A stretch of 64,000 nt of DNA from Paenibacillus cellulositrophicus (GTDB taxonomy: Bacteria; Bacillota; Bacilli; Paenibacillales; Paenibacillaceae). The stretch is from contig NZ_CP045295.1 in NCBI RefSeq assembly GCF_009363095.1, positions 1,240,001 to 1,304,000 of the forward strand, in the 5' to 3' direction. Positions 1 through 7,802 of the stretch are shown piece by piece (the first letter of the stretch is position 1; every line of letters begins with the position of its first letter). The position numbers and the translations under genes were made by a program. Below the pieces are notes generated by a model. The model was given only the letters and a program-made list of their open reading frames with translations, was not told where the DNA came from and did no database searches.

Positions 1-124
1 GTCTGCAGACAAACTGCCTGCATCCGGCCGACCAAGAGAGGACCGTTCAACCATCGGCATCTTCAGGGCTAAGCAGCTGAAAGAGGTGTCGTATTATTTA
101 CAGATGCATAAGGAGGATTTATCC
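1..124. other. Upstream region of comB
   Basis: No gene can be supported here. The only clear signal is an AGGAGG ribosome site at 111-116 that serves the comB start at 125. An in-frame ATG at 86 has no ribosome site and was not used. Confidence 0.5.
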
Positions 125-862
125 ATGCGGGTGGATGTCATTGCCAATGTGGACGAAGTGAGATCGGAGGAGTTTGTGCACAAGAGCGCCGTTGTGATTG
201 ACGTGCTGCGGGCAACCAGTACGATGATCACGGCTCTGGCCCAAGGCGCTACCGGGCTGATGCCCGTGGAGACGGTTCCTCAAGCCCAGCAGATGAGGGG
301 AGACCAAACGTTTGTCGGTGGAGAACGGTATTATAAAAAAATCCCCGGGTTTCAGGCCGGGAATTCGCCGCATGATTATATGACCACTGAGGTTGCCGGA
401 AAGCTGGTGGTGCTGACCACATCGAACGGGACCCGAGGGCTGCTCAAATCCCATAAGGCCGCCAGAATATTTGCCGCTTCATTTATGAATGGGACGGCCT
501 GTGCGTCAGCTCTGTTATCGTTCGGGAAAGATGCCATCCTGCTGTGCTCGGGATGCCGCAACGATTTTTCGCTGGAGGATGGCCTGTGCGCGGGAATGAT
601 CATCGATGCGATGGAGTCCATTTCGGAAGCGCCGCTTCAGCTGAATGATCTGGGCCTGGCGATGAAGCATGCGTACCGGCAGTGCAAGGGATCCCTGTTT
701 GAAACCGTAATGGAAGGATGCGCAGCGAAGCAGCTGGTCAAGCTGGGATTTACGCATGACGTCGAATACTGCACAGGGATCGACACGGTCCCTGTCGTGC
801 CGTATGCCAAGTCGGAAATGATCCTGACGCCGTTGTTCGCAATTGCTGCGGACCGCGGATAA
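125..862 (+). CDS. comB: 2-phosphosulfolactate phosphatase family protein (ComB/YitC)
   Basis: The 245-residue product resembles the ComB family, Mg-dependent phosphatases that release phosphate from 2-phosphosulfolactate. That step is known from coenzyme M synthesis and from sulfolactate formation in Bacillus spores. Family-like stretches are VVIDVLRATST near the N-terminus, the VGGERY and GNSPHDY segments, and TTSNGTRG around residues 100-107. The start at 125 is chosen because AGGAGG lies 8 nt upstream. The gene stands alone and converges on lysC across a shared terminator. In a spore former a sulfolactate role in the spore is plausible but inferred; the substrate is not shown by sequence. 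Confidence 0.85.
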   Translation: MRVDVIANVDEVRSEEFVHKSAVVIDVLRATSTMITALAQGATGLMPVETVPQAQQMRGDQTFVGGERYYKKIPGFQAGNSPHDYMTTEVAGKLVVLTTSNGTRGLLKSHKAARIFAASFMNGTACASALLSFGKDAILLCSGCRNDFSLEDGLCAGMIIDAMESISEAPLQLNDLGLAMKHAYRQCKGSLFETVMEGCAAKQLVKLGFTHDVEYCTGIDTVPVVPYAKSEMILTPLFAIAADRG

Positions 863-887
863 TCCGAGCCGCGCTGAAATAAACAAA

Positions 888-915
888 GCCGTCCCTGCTG
901 TGGGGACGGCTTTTT
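888..915. terminator. Bidirectional terminator between comB and lysC
   Basis: An 8-bp GC-rich stem (GCCGTCCC at 888-895 with GGGACGGC at 903-910) is followed by TTTTT on the plus strand and flanked by an A-run that gives a U-run on the minus strand. It can end both convergent genes. Confidence 0.85.
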
Positions 916-937
916 GTATGAGTATTTGCATTCAGAC

Positions 938-2191
938 CTAGCGGCGGTCCTGTGGGCCTCCCACAAACACCTGCGCATCGGTATCGAGGTTGTAGGCGGT
1001 ATGAAGCGCACTGACGACCTGCTCCAGATTGCCGCCTTCGATGACGCAGGACGTTTTAATCTCGGACGTGCTGACCATTTTAATGCTGACGCCCTGCTTG
1101 GAAATGACATCGAACATTTCGGCGGCAACGCCGGGATGGCTGATCATGCCCGCACCTACGATCGATACTTTGACCAGATTGTCTTCCGAGGTGACTTCAC
1201 GGTACGGAAGGGTGGATCTCAAATCCTTGATGACTTGAAGTGCCTGGCCGCTCTCCGACAGAGAGGTGGTAAAGGAAAAGTCCGCCTTGCCGTCCTGAAC
1301 GCCGCTCTGCACGATGATGTCCACGTTGATGCCAGCGCCGGCGAGCGCTCCGAACACCGTGGCAAGAACGCCGGGAACGTCTTCCACTCCCAAAATACTG
1401 ATTCTGGCCACATTTTTATCATAAGCGATACCGCTTACCACTACTCCCTGCTCCATGCTGGTTTCCTCCTTCACAACCGTGCCTTCATTATAGTTAAAAC
1501 TGGATCTGACGACGAGCTTCACCTGGTGATGCTTCGCGTACTCCACCGCGCGCGGATGAAGAACGGCCGCCCCCAGGTTGGCCAGCTCCAGCATTTCGTC
1601 ATACGAAATTTCCTCAAGCTTGCGGGCGCATTTCACGATTCGCGGATCGGTCGAATAAATGCCGTCCACGTCGGTATAAATCTCGCACACGTCGGCGCTA
1701 ATCGCCGCAGCCAGCGCAACGGCTGTCGTATCGGATCCCCCGCGGCCGAGCGTCGTGATTTCCCCTTCTTCGGTCATGCCCTGGAATCCGGCCACGATCA
1801 CGATGTTTCCTTCCTGCAGGGCTCCAATCACCCGGTCCGGAACGATATCCATGATTCTCGCTTTGCCGTGCACCGGCTCTGTCCGGAATCCCGCCTGCCA
1901 GCCTGTCAGCGAAACGGCGCTGCGGCCGAGCTGATGAATGGCCATCGACAGAAGCGACATGGAAATCTGCTCCCCGGTGGTCATCAGCATATCCATCTCA
2001 CGTGCAGGCGGATTTGGATTGAGCAGCATCGCCTGATCGATCAAATCATCCGTCGTATCCCCCATCGCGGAAACGACTACCACACACTGGTGTCCTTCGT
2101 CCTGTTTCTCGACGATACGCCGGGCCACGCGCTGCATGCGCTCAATATCTCCGACGGAACTGCCTCCGAATTTCATGACGTACAGTGACAA
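938..2191 (-). CDS. lysC: Aspartate kinase
   Basis: Catalyses ATP-dependent phosphorylation of L-aspartate, the first step to lysine, threonine, methionine and diaminopimelate. The N-terminal kinase motif KFGGSSVG is present, followed by the kinase core with GRGGSDTTA, and two ACT domains in the last 150 residues (SILGVEDVPGV and VSIVGAGM). Product about 417 residues, usual for the family. I choose a TTG start at 2191 because a GGGGAG site lies 10 nt upstream and the N-terminus then reads MSLYVMKFGG; a GTG at 2209 would have no ribosome site. The gene is monocistronic. I looked for a lysine riboswitch upstream and did not find one. Confidence 0.95.
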   Translation of the reverse strand: MSLYVMKFGGSSVGDIERMQRVARRIVEKQDEGHQCVVVVSAMGDTTDDLIDQAMLLNPNPPAREMDMLMTTGEQISMSLLSMAIHQLGRSAVSLTGWQAGFRTEPVHGKARIMDIVPDRVIGALQEGNIVIVAGFQGMTEEGEITTLGRGGSDTTAVALAAAISADVCEIYTDVDGIYSTDPRIVKCARKLEEISYDEMLELANLGAAVLHPRAVEYAKHHQVKLVVRSSFNYNEGTVVKEETSMEQGVVVSGIAYDKNVARISILGVEDVPGVLATVFGALAGAGINVDIIVQSGVQDGKADFSFTTSLSESGQALQVIKDLRSTLPYREVTSEDNLVKVSIVGAGMISHPGVAAEMFDVISKQGVSIKMVSTSEIKTSCVIEGGNLEQVVSALHTAYNLDTDAQVFVGGPQDRR

Positions 2192-2380
2192 CTTCGATTC
2201 ACTCCCCACTCATTGTACAACTGGGCATTATGCAATCATTTCCCACGCCGGTAAAACCGCCCGATCCTATTTCTATATGCGATCAGCACCCTTTTCGCCA
2301 ATAGACTGGCCATGGTGAAAAAAGCAGGATCTCATGTTGCAAAATGCTGACAACTGTCTAATTTTACGCTTTAAACTAGT

Positions 2381-2408
2381 ATAATACGAAAGTACGCCCG
2401 ATTGTTAA
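2381..2408 (-). promoter_or_regulatory. Candidate sigma-A promoter for lysC
   Basis: On the minus strand TTAACA (2403-2408) and TATTAT (2381-2386) are separated by 16 bp, about 190 nt upstream of the lysC start. The long leader in between has no riboswitch fold that I recognise. Confidence 0.35.
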
Positions 2409-2429
2409 TGTTTTTTCATGGGATTATAC

Positions 2430-2461
2430 AAAAAATCCTCCTTTCGGAAGGAAAGGAGGAT
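2430..2461 (-). terminator. efp terminator
   Basis: Perfect 11-bp stem (2435-2445 with 2451-2461) with a 5-nt loop, followed on the minus strand by a T-run. It lies 40 nt downstream of the efp stop and ends the yqhR-aroQ-yqhT-efp run. Confidence 0.92.
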
Positions 2462-2503
2462 CGGCTTAGCCCTGTCGGGTGTTAAGCAATTCTATCGCCA
2501 GCT

Positions 2504-3061
2504 TTACGCGCGGGAGATATATTTGCCTTCACGGGTGTCGATCAGAAGCACATCGCCTTCATTGATGAACAAAGGCACCTGAACGTTCAGGCCGGTTTCC
2601 AGCTTCGCGTTCTTCGTCGCCCCTGTAGCCGTATTTCCTTTAATGCCCGGCTCAGTTTCAACAACCTTCAGCTCGACGCTGGTCGGCAGGTTGATCCCGA
2701 GAATTTCGCCCTGATAGCTGACGATGTTCACGTTCATGTTCTCTTTGAGGAAGTTCAGTTCCCACTCCAGCTGGTTGCTGTCCAGGGTGAACTGGTCGTA
2801 GGTTTCGTTGTCCATGAACGTATGCTCTTGACCGCTTGCATACAGATAAGAAACGCCGCGGTTTTCGATGATGGCACGGCCGATCGTTTCACCTGCGCGG
2901 AATGTGCGCTCAACGGTGTTGCCGTTACGGAGGTTTTTCAGCTTCGAACGTACGAAGGCTGCCCCTTTACCCGGTTTAACGTGCTGAAAATCGAGAACGG
3001 TAAAGATGTCGCCATCGACTTCCACCGTCAGACCTGTTTTAAAATCGTTAACTGAAATCAC
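2504..3061 (-). CDS. efp: Translation elongation factor P
   Basis: EF-P enters the ribosomal E site and relieves stalling at polyproline motifs. The 185-residue length and three beta-barrel domains are standard. The tip loop reads PGKGAAF, so the modifiable lysine (K32) is present. The C-terminal signature [21 protein letters not shown] end is intact. GTG start with an AGGAGG site 8 nt upstream. It is last in a run with yqhT 40 nt upstream, the arrangement I know from Bacillus. A strong terminator follows. Confidence 0.97.
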   Translation of the reverse strand: MISVNDFKTGLTVEVDGDIFTVLDFQHVKPGKGAAFVRSKLKNLRNGNTVERTFRAGETIGRAIIENRGVSYLYASGQEHTFMDNETYDQFTLDSNQLEWELNFLKENMNVNIVSYQGEILGINLPTSVELKVVETEPGIKGNTATGATKNAKLETGLNVQVPLFINEGDVLLIDTREGKYISRA

Positions 3062-3101
3062 TGAAATGCCCTCCTAAAGGTTTAAGTATATATTGCATTT
3101 A

Positions 3102-4178
3102 TCACGCCGGTAATACGGTGAAATCTTTAGACGAATGCGTCAAGATCACAATTCCCGTCTCCGTGATCACAATATCGTCTTCAATGCGCACGCCACCGAG
3201 ACTCGGCAGGTAAATACCCGGTTCCACGGTCACGACCATACCCGGCTTAAGTACATCGTCGCTCAGCTTGGATAGGCGAGGCATTTCATGAACCTCCATG
3301 CCGAGGCCGTGCCCCGTGCTGTGGCCGAAATTGTCGCCGTAGCCGTACTTCGTAATGATATCGCGTGCAAGCGCGTCCGCTTCGCGGCCGGTCATCCCCG
3401 GCTTGATGTTCTGAAGTGTGTGGAGCTGGGCTTCCAGCACAATGTCATAAATTTCTTTAAGCTTCGGATCCGGATCCCCGATCGCAATCGTCCGCGTCAA
3501 ATCGGAGCAGTACCCGTCAAGCAAGGCGCCGAAATCGAACGTGATGAGCTCGTTTCCGGCAATCACCCGTTCGCTGGCAACGCCATGCGGCATGGCGGAA
3601 CGTTCTCCAGATGCGACGATCGTATCGAAGGAGGATGAAGTGGCACCGTGGCGGCGCATGTAAAACTCCATCTCCAGGTCGACTTCCCGCTCCGTCATTC
3701 CCGTCCTGATAAACCCGAGAATATGCTTGAACGTATCGTCGGCCAAGTCCGCCGCTCTCTGCATCACCTTCAGCTCTTCTTCATCCTTGAAGATGCGAAG
3801 CTTCTCCACAAGGCCGGAAACTGGCACGAGCTGGATTGGCTTAAGCTGCTCCGCGTAAGCGGTGTATCCGGCAAAAGATACGTCATCCTGCTCGAAGCCA
3901 AGCTTGCCGATGTTTGCGGAAATCAGCAGCTCCTTTACCGTTTCCGTTACCTTCGGCCCGTGCTCGACGATCGTAAATCCCTTCGCTTGCTGCGGTGCCT
4001 GGGTCATGTAACGAAAGTCGGTCAGCAGGTACGCATCATGCAAAGTGATGAGGACGTATCCCGATGAACCGGTAAATCCCGTCAAATAACGGCGGTTGAT
4101 GGAACTGGTTACAAACATGGCTTCCACATTGGATTGCTGCATCGCTTCACGCAGCTTGTTCACTCGATTGATGCTCAT
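3102..4178 (-). CDS. yqhT: Xaa-Pro aminopeptidase-like M24 peptidase (YqhT)
   Basis: A cytosolic M24-family metallopeptidase expected to remove N-terminal residues next to proline. Residues 1-125 form the creatinase-like N-terminal domain (YLTGFTGSSGY); the rest is the pita-bread domain. Metal ligands are visible: two Asp in FDFGALLDGYCSDLTRT, His in GHGLGMEVHE, Glu in TVEPGIY and Glu in GVRIEDD. The length of 358 residues is usual. ATG start with GAGGAGTG upstream. It sits between aroQ and efp, and pairing with EF-P suggests a shared theme of proline-rich protein handling, which is inference. Confidence 0.92.
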   Translation of the reverse strand: MSINRVNKLREAMQQSNVEAMFVTSSINRRYLTGFTGSSGYVLITLHDAYLLTDFRYMTQAPQQAKGFTIVEHGPKVTETVKELLISANIGKLGFEQDDVSFAGYTAYAEQLKPIQLVPVSGLVEKLRIFKDEEELKVMQRAADLADDTFKHILGFIRTGMTEREVDLEMEFYMRRHGATSSSFDTIVASGERSAMPHGVASERVIAGNELITFDFGALLDGYCSDLTRTIAIGDPDPKLKEIYDIVLEAQLHTLQNIKPGMTGREADALARDIITKYGYGDNFGHSTGHGLGMEVHEMPRLSKLSDDVLKPGMVVTVEPGIYLPSLGGVRIEDDIVITETGIVILTHSSKDFTVLPA

Positions 4179-4228
4179 CGTTACACTCCTCTCTCATGTA
4201 CAGCTTTCCCCGGGGAAAGAGGCAGCGA

Positions 4229-4675
4229 CTACTGTCCCTGACTTTCCAAGTGGCGCAGCAGTGCCATCATGCCGAGTTCATAGCTGACAGCGCCGAATCC
4301 GGCAATTTGACCTACGGCCACGGGAGCAATCACGGAAGTATGGCGGAACGTCTCCCTTGCGTGAATGTTCGACAAATGGACTTCCACCGTCGGAATTTTA
4401 ACGGAACTGATGGCGTCCCGGACGGCATAGCTGTAATGAGTCAGCGCGCCCGGATTCAGAACGATGCCGTCGGCATGACCCAACGCAGCGTGGATCCTGT
4501 CAATGATATCTCCCTCATGGTTGGACTGATAAAATGTGACGGACACGCCCAGGGCCTCCGCTTTCTCAAGCAGGCCTTCTTCAATCGACGCAAGACTTTG
4601 AGAGCCGTACACGCCAGGCTCCCGGAGTCCGAGCAGATTCAGGTTCGGTCCGTTGATCACCCAAATGGTTCTCAA
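4229..4675 (-). CDS. aroQ: Type II 3-dehydroquinate dehydratase
   Basis: Third step of the shikimate pathway: 3-dehydroquinate to 3-dehydroshikimate. The type II signatures are visible: [11 protein letters not shown] at the N-terminus, the catalytic tyrosine loop (REPGVYGSQ), NPGALTHYS, and the [12 protein letters not shown] segment with its catalytic His. Product about 148 residues, as expected for the dodecameric enzyme. The TTG at 4675 is preferred over the TTG at 4702 because an AGGGTGGG site lies 9 nt upstream. It is followed 50 nt later by yqhT. Confidence 0.95.
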   Translation of the reverse strand: MRTIWVINGPNLNLLGLREPGVYGSQSLASIEEGLLEKAEALGVSVTFYQSNHEGDIIDRIHAALGHADGIVLNPGALTHYSYAVRDAISSVKIPTVEVHLSNIHARETFRHTSVIAPVAVGQIAGFGAVSYELGMMALLRHLESQGQ

Positions 4676-4756
4676 AATGGTATTCCCACCCTTTGTCGTC
4701 AAATAACCATCTGCTATTTTAACATAGGGGATGTCTTCTTGAGAAGTTTTTTTGCT

Positions 4757-5266
4757 CTAGTGCGCCTTGGCCCTGCCGGGTTCCCGTTTGCGCTCATCCG
4801 TAAATTCGAAAGCCGCCGTGTATCCGATGAACAGTCCCCACAGCAGGTACAAGCAAAATTCGGTGATGATCGTGTTCCATGTCAGATGGTTGAGACGATT
4901 CATCATACCGAGTGCGGGACCCGCCACAAACAGGACGGCCCACCAGCAGATACCGTATACGATACCCGGCCACGGACCGGCCAGCTTCCGGAACAGCAGC
5001 GTATAGATGACGGCCGCGACCATGGAAAACACAATAAAAAAAAGCCAGCCAAGCAGATCTCCTGACCCGCTTTTCAAAAAAGAATGCTTGAAGAAAGGCT
5101 CGGCCAAAAAGGCCGGGATGACGATGGTGAAACGCAGCCAATGGAAAACCCAGTGGACCGCCCCCCAGAGCAACCCGGCAAAAAAGCCGAGCTCCAGCGA
5201 AAAGCTGAGCGGATTGGTATGGCCAGTATTCGTATGCTGCCGGATGGCAGCTCCCTGTGAACTCAC
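4757..5266 (-). CDS. yqhR: YqhR family membrane protein
   Basis: A 169-residue integral membrane protein with about four hydrophobic segments (near residues 24-50, 70-92, 97-118 and 130-152) and a basic C-terminus. It is recognised mainly from its place at the head of the yqhR-aroQ-yqhT-efp run, opposite yqhQ, as in Bacillus subtilis. The function is unknown. GTG start at 5266 with an AGGGTG site 9 nt upstream. Confidence 0.8.
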   Translation of the reverse strand: MSSQGAAIRQHTNTGHTNPLSFSLELGFFAGLLWGAVHWVFHWLRFTIVIPAFLAEPFFKHSFLKSGSGDLLGWLFFIVFSMVAAVIYTLLFRKLAGPWPGIVYGICWWAVLFVAGPALGMMNRLNHLTWNTIITEFCLYLLWGLFIGYTAAFEFTDERKREPGRAKAH

Positions 5267-5395
5267 TTAGAATATCACCCTTTTTGTTTTTCTTAGTATG
5301 TTCATTTGGGCCCGGGGCTAATCCAACTAGAAATCGCACGGGAAATTCGTTACAATAAAGGCATCACAACTAATCATTCGGGGAAGGTGAATTGT

Positions 5396-6391
5396 TTGTC
5401 GGAGCAATCCAAAACGGTCAGCTACGGTGGCCAAGCCGTCATTGAAGGCGTTATGTTTGGCGGTAAGCACGTCAATGTCACCGCTGTGCGGCGGAAGAAT
5501 CAGGAGATTACATTTTTGGAGGTGCCGCGCGAGGATAAGCCTTGGGTCGGCAAATTGCGCAAAGTCCCTTTCCTTCGAGGTATTGTCAGTATTATAGATG
5601 CAAGCGCCAAAGGTACGAAGCACCTGAATTACTCGGCGGAATCCTACGCGGATGACGAAGTGGAGCCGGAGGAGCGCGCCAAGCAAAAGCAGAAAGAAGA
5701 ATCCGGCTGGAGCTTAGGGATGATTATCGGCGTTGCCGCAGTCGGCGTGCTTTCGTTTCTCGTGGGCAAGCTGGTGCTGACGCTGGTGCCTGTATTTTTA
5801 GAGAATTTCATTTTCGGCAAGATGTTTGACAACTATATCCTGCATAACCTTATAGAAGGCGGCATTAAACTGCTGCTGCTGCTCGTTTACCTATGGGGCA
5901 TTTCCCAGACCCCGGTGATCAAGCGGTTGTTCCAGTACCATGGAGCGGAGCATAAAGTGATCAGCACCTATGAAGCGGGTGAAGAGCTGACGGTAGCCAA
6001 CGTGCAAAAGCACAGCCGTCTGCATTACCGCTGCGGCAGCAGCTTCATGATGCTGACGATCGTACTGGGCGTACTGATTTATTCGCTCGTTCCGTGGGAT
6101 AATATGACGCAGCGGGTTCTGCAGCGGATCATTCTGCTTCCGGTCGTCATCGCCATTTCGTTTGAGTTTCTGAAACTGACCAACGCGCTTCGCGACGTAC
6201 CGGTGCTGCGGTATCTCGGTTACCCGGGCCTTTGGCTGCAGCTGTTGACGACGAAGGAACCGAAGGATGACCAGGTTGAGGTGTCCATCGCCTCCTTCAA
6301 CCGCATGCTTGAGCTTGACGCCCAGATGGAGAAAGCTCCCGGGGCGGAACAACCTGTGAGAAACGGAGTCTTGGATCCCCTGAAAGGATGA
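5396..6391 (+). CDS. yqhQ: DUF1385 family membrane protein (YqhQ)
   Basis: A conserved protein of unknown function with the DUF1385 hallmarks: YGGQAVIEGVMFGG at the N-terminus and the central YHGAEHKVISTYE and RLHYRCGSSF motifs. Hydrophobic segments lie near residues 105-130, 160-180, 220-240 and 250-270. The conserved His/Cys residues hint at a metal or redox site, but this is inference. TTG start at 5396 with AAGGTG 6 nt upstream; in-frame codons further upstream lack a ribosome site. It is co-directional with the next gene, 6 nt downstream. Confidence 0.85.
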   Translation: MSEQSKTVSYGGQAVIEGVMFGGKHVNVTAVRRKNQEITFLEVPREDKPWVGKLRKVPFLRGIVSIIDASAKGTKHLNYSAESYADDEVEPEERAKQKQKEESGWSLGMIIGVAAVGVLSFLVGKLVLTLVPVFLENFIFGKMFDNYILHNLIEGGIKLLLLLVYLWGISQTPVIKRLFQYHGAEHKVISTYEAGEELTVANVQKHSRLHYRCGSSFMMLTIVLGVLIYSLVPWDNMTQRVLQRIILLPVVIAISFEFLKLTNALRDVPVLRYLGYPGLWLQLLTTKEPKDDQVEVSIASFNRMLELDAQMEKAPGAEQPVRNGVLDPLKG

Positions 6392-6397
6392 GATGAC

Positions 6398-6718
6398 ATG
6401 AAAAGGCAGGCTGTAATTTTCTGGATTGCCATTGTACTGGCAGCCATCGGACTGCTCGGCAACATTTTGTTTGGCGGTGCAGGATCGCTTATGAATTTGC
6501 TTGTGCCCTTGATCGTGTTCGGTGTGGTTTTCCTGCTGTACAAATTCCCGCCTGCCCGTTACAACAAGCGGCCCAAGGTTAAGCCGTCCCAGCGGACGAT
6601 GGAGAAATACAATGCGTCCAAACGCGGTCAATCTTCGGCCAAGCGCAAAAATTACCCTTTCCAGGTGATTGAAGGCTCAAAGGGTAAGAATGACGATCAA
6701 CAACCGAAATACCACTAA
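6398..6718 (+). CDS. Small membrane protein, YqhP/SA1362-like
   Basis: A 106-residue protein with two N-terminal membrane helices (about 5-25 and 30-48) and a basic, hydrophilic C-terminal tail. The call rests on position (directly after yqhQ, as yqhP is in Bacillus) and topology rather than on a strong motif. The ribosome site overlaps the yqhQ stop region, so the two genes are probably co-translated. Function unknown. Confidence 0.65.
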   Translation: MKRQAVIFWIAIVLAAIGLLGNILFGGAGSLMNLLVPLIVFGVVFLLYKFPPARYNKRPKVKPSQRTMEKYNASKRGQSSAKRKNYPFQVIEGSKGKNDDQQPKYH

Positions 6719-6741
6719 GCGCAGTTTGAACATATCAAAAC

Positions 6742-6790
6742 AAGGCATTCGCCCCTCCTTCTAATGGAGAACCAGCGAATGCCTTTTATT
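6742..6790. terminator. Bidirectional terminator
   Basis: An 11-bp stem (6742-6752 with 6775-6785) is followed by TTTTATTTTTT on the plus strand, with a T-rich run on the minus side too. It separates the convergent yqhP-like gene and the patatin gene. Confidence 0.85.
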
Positions 6791-6802
6791 TTTTCTTCGA
6801 TG

Positions 6803-7723
6803 TCACGGCTTCCAGCCCGCAAAAAACTTTTTCCCTGCCTGCATGCCGGACTCATACAGCTGCTGGCTTTCTTCCGGTGTAATATGAAACTGCGTCGTTC
6901 CAACGCCGAGAGTCGGAATTTTGATCGTCCGGAAACGGTTTTCCTGCTCGATGTACCGCTCATCATGAGCGGACAGCATCGTTTCAAACATCGCCTGCAG
7001 CATGCTGATCGGCCCCCGGATCAGATGCGGCTTGTTCGTGGTCCTGCCGACCATTTGAAATCCGATCGTCGGAACCGGCTTCTGCCCGGCCCCTTCCGCA
7101 GCGTCGTCAAAGAGCCACAGCGGGAAGTTGCTGAGCAGCCCTCCGTCTACAATATAGACAAACTGGTCGACGAACGATTTTCCCCTGGCCGCTTCGCCTG
7201 TCATTCTCAGCATGACTGGATCAAAAAAGTACGGAATGCTCGTACTCATCCGGATGGCCTTGGAAACCGCAAACCTCGACGGGTTGGCGCCCAGCTTGCC
7301 CAGGTCTTCGGGGAGCACCAGAATGCGCCCGTTCGTAATATCCGAGGCGATGATCATCAGTTTGCCTTGGGGGATATCCGCAAACGTCTTGACCCCTTTG
7401 GCCGCCAAAATATGGTGGATCCAGACTTCGAGCGCTTCCCCTGAATACAGCCCTTTCTTCAGCAGCAAGCGCGCGGCGGGTCCGATCACTTTGGTACTGA
7501 ATATGGGCGCGCGGTGAAGAAAGGACTCAAAAGGGGTCGTCTTCACGATCTCGCTCATCTCGTCGGCCGAAAATCCTGCCGCCAACAGCGCCGCCACAAT
7601 GGAACCCGACGAGGTACCCGCCACCCGGTTAAACACAACGCCGGCTTGCTCCGCAGCCTTGACGGCCCCCGCCAGTGATATTCCTTTCACTCCGCCGCCC
7701 TCGAACACCGCGTTGACGATCAT
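6803..7723 (-). CDS. yqhO: Patatin-like phospholipase (YqhO-like)
   Basis: A serine lipid acyl hydrolase with a Ser-Asp dyad. Visible elements are the oxyanion motif EGGGVKG, the nucleophile elbow GTSSGS (residues about 36-41) and the DGG motif with the catalytic Asp (VDGGLLSNFP). Product 306 residues. The start at 7723 is chosen because a GGGGG site lies just upstream. That site is inside the 3' arm of a hairpin that ends the preceding gene (7730-7774). Its position between yqhP and mntR matches Bacillus yqhO, except for the inserted glycosidase gene. Physiological substrate unknown. Confidence 0.88.
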   Translation of the reverse strand: MIVNAVFEGGGVKGISLAGAVKAAEQAGVVFNRVAGTSSGSIVAALLAAGFSADEMSEIVKTTPFESFLHRAPIFSTKVIGPAARLLLKKGLYSGEALEVWIHHILAAKGVKTFADIPQGKLMIIASDITNGRILVLPEDLGKLGANPSRFAVSKAIRMSTSIPYFFDPVMLRMTGEAARGKSFVDQFVYIVDGGLLSNFPLWLFDDAAEGAGQKPVPTIGFQMVGRTTNKPHLIRGPISMLQAMFETMLSAHDERYIEQENRFRTIKIPTLGVGTTQFHITPEESQQLYESGMQAGKKFFAGWKP

Positions 7724-7729
7724 AATAAA

Positions 7730-7774
7730 ACCCCCGTGTCTCAATATCCCACAGTAAGATATGAGCACGGGGGT
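7730..7774 (-). terminator. Terminator of the GH10-like gene, overlapping the patatin ribosome site
   Basis: The outer stem ACCCCCGTG (7730-7738) pairs with CACGGGGGT (7766-7774), with a nested ATATC/GATAT stem (7744-7748 with 7758-7762). On the minus strand it ends in TTTTATT. The downstream GGGGG arm is also the ribosome site of the patatin gene at 7723. Confidence 0.7.
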
Positions 7775-7802
7775 TCATTCATGACAAGGTTCTATGAATT
7801 TA

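Noticed and set aside
914..2188. Long open frame on the plus strand opposite lysC
   Set aside because: It mirrors lysC codon periodicity, has no ribosome site and no family-like protein features.
2192..2380. Lysine riboswitch upstream of lysC
   Set aside because: Searched for the conserved L-box segments and found none.
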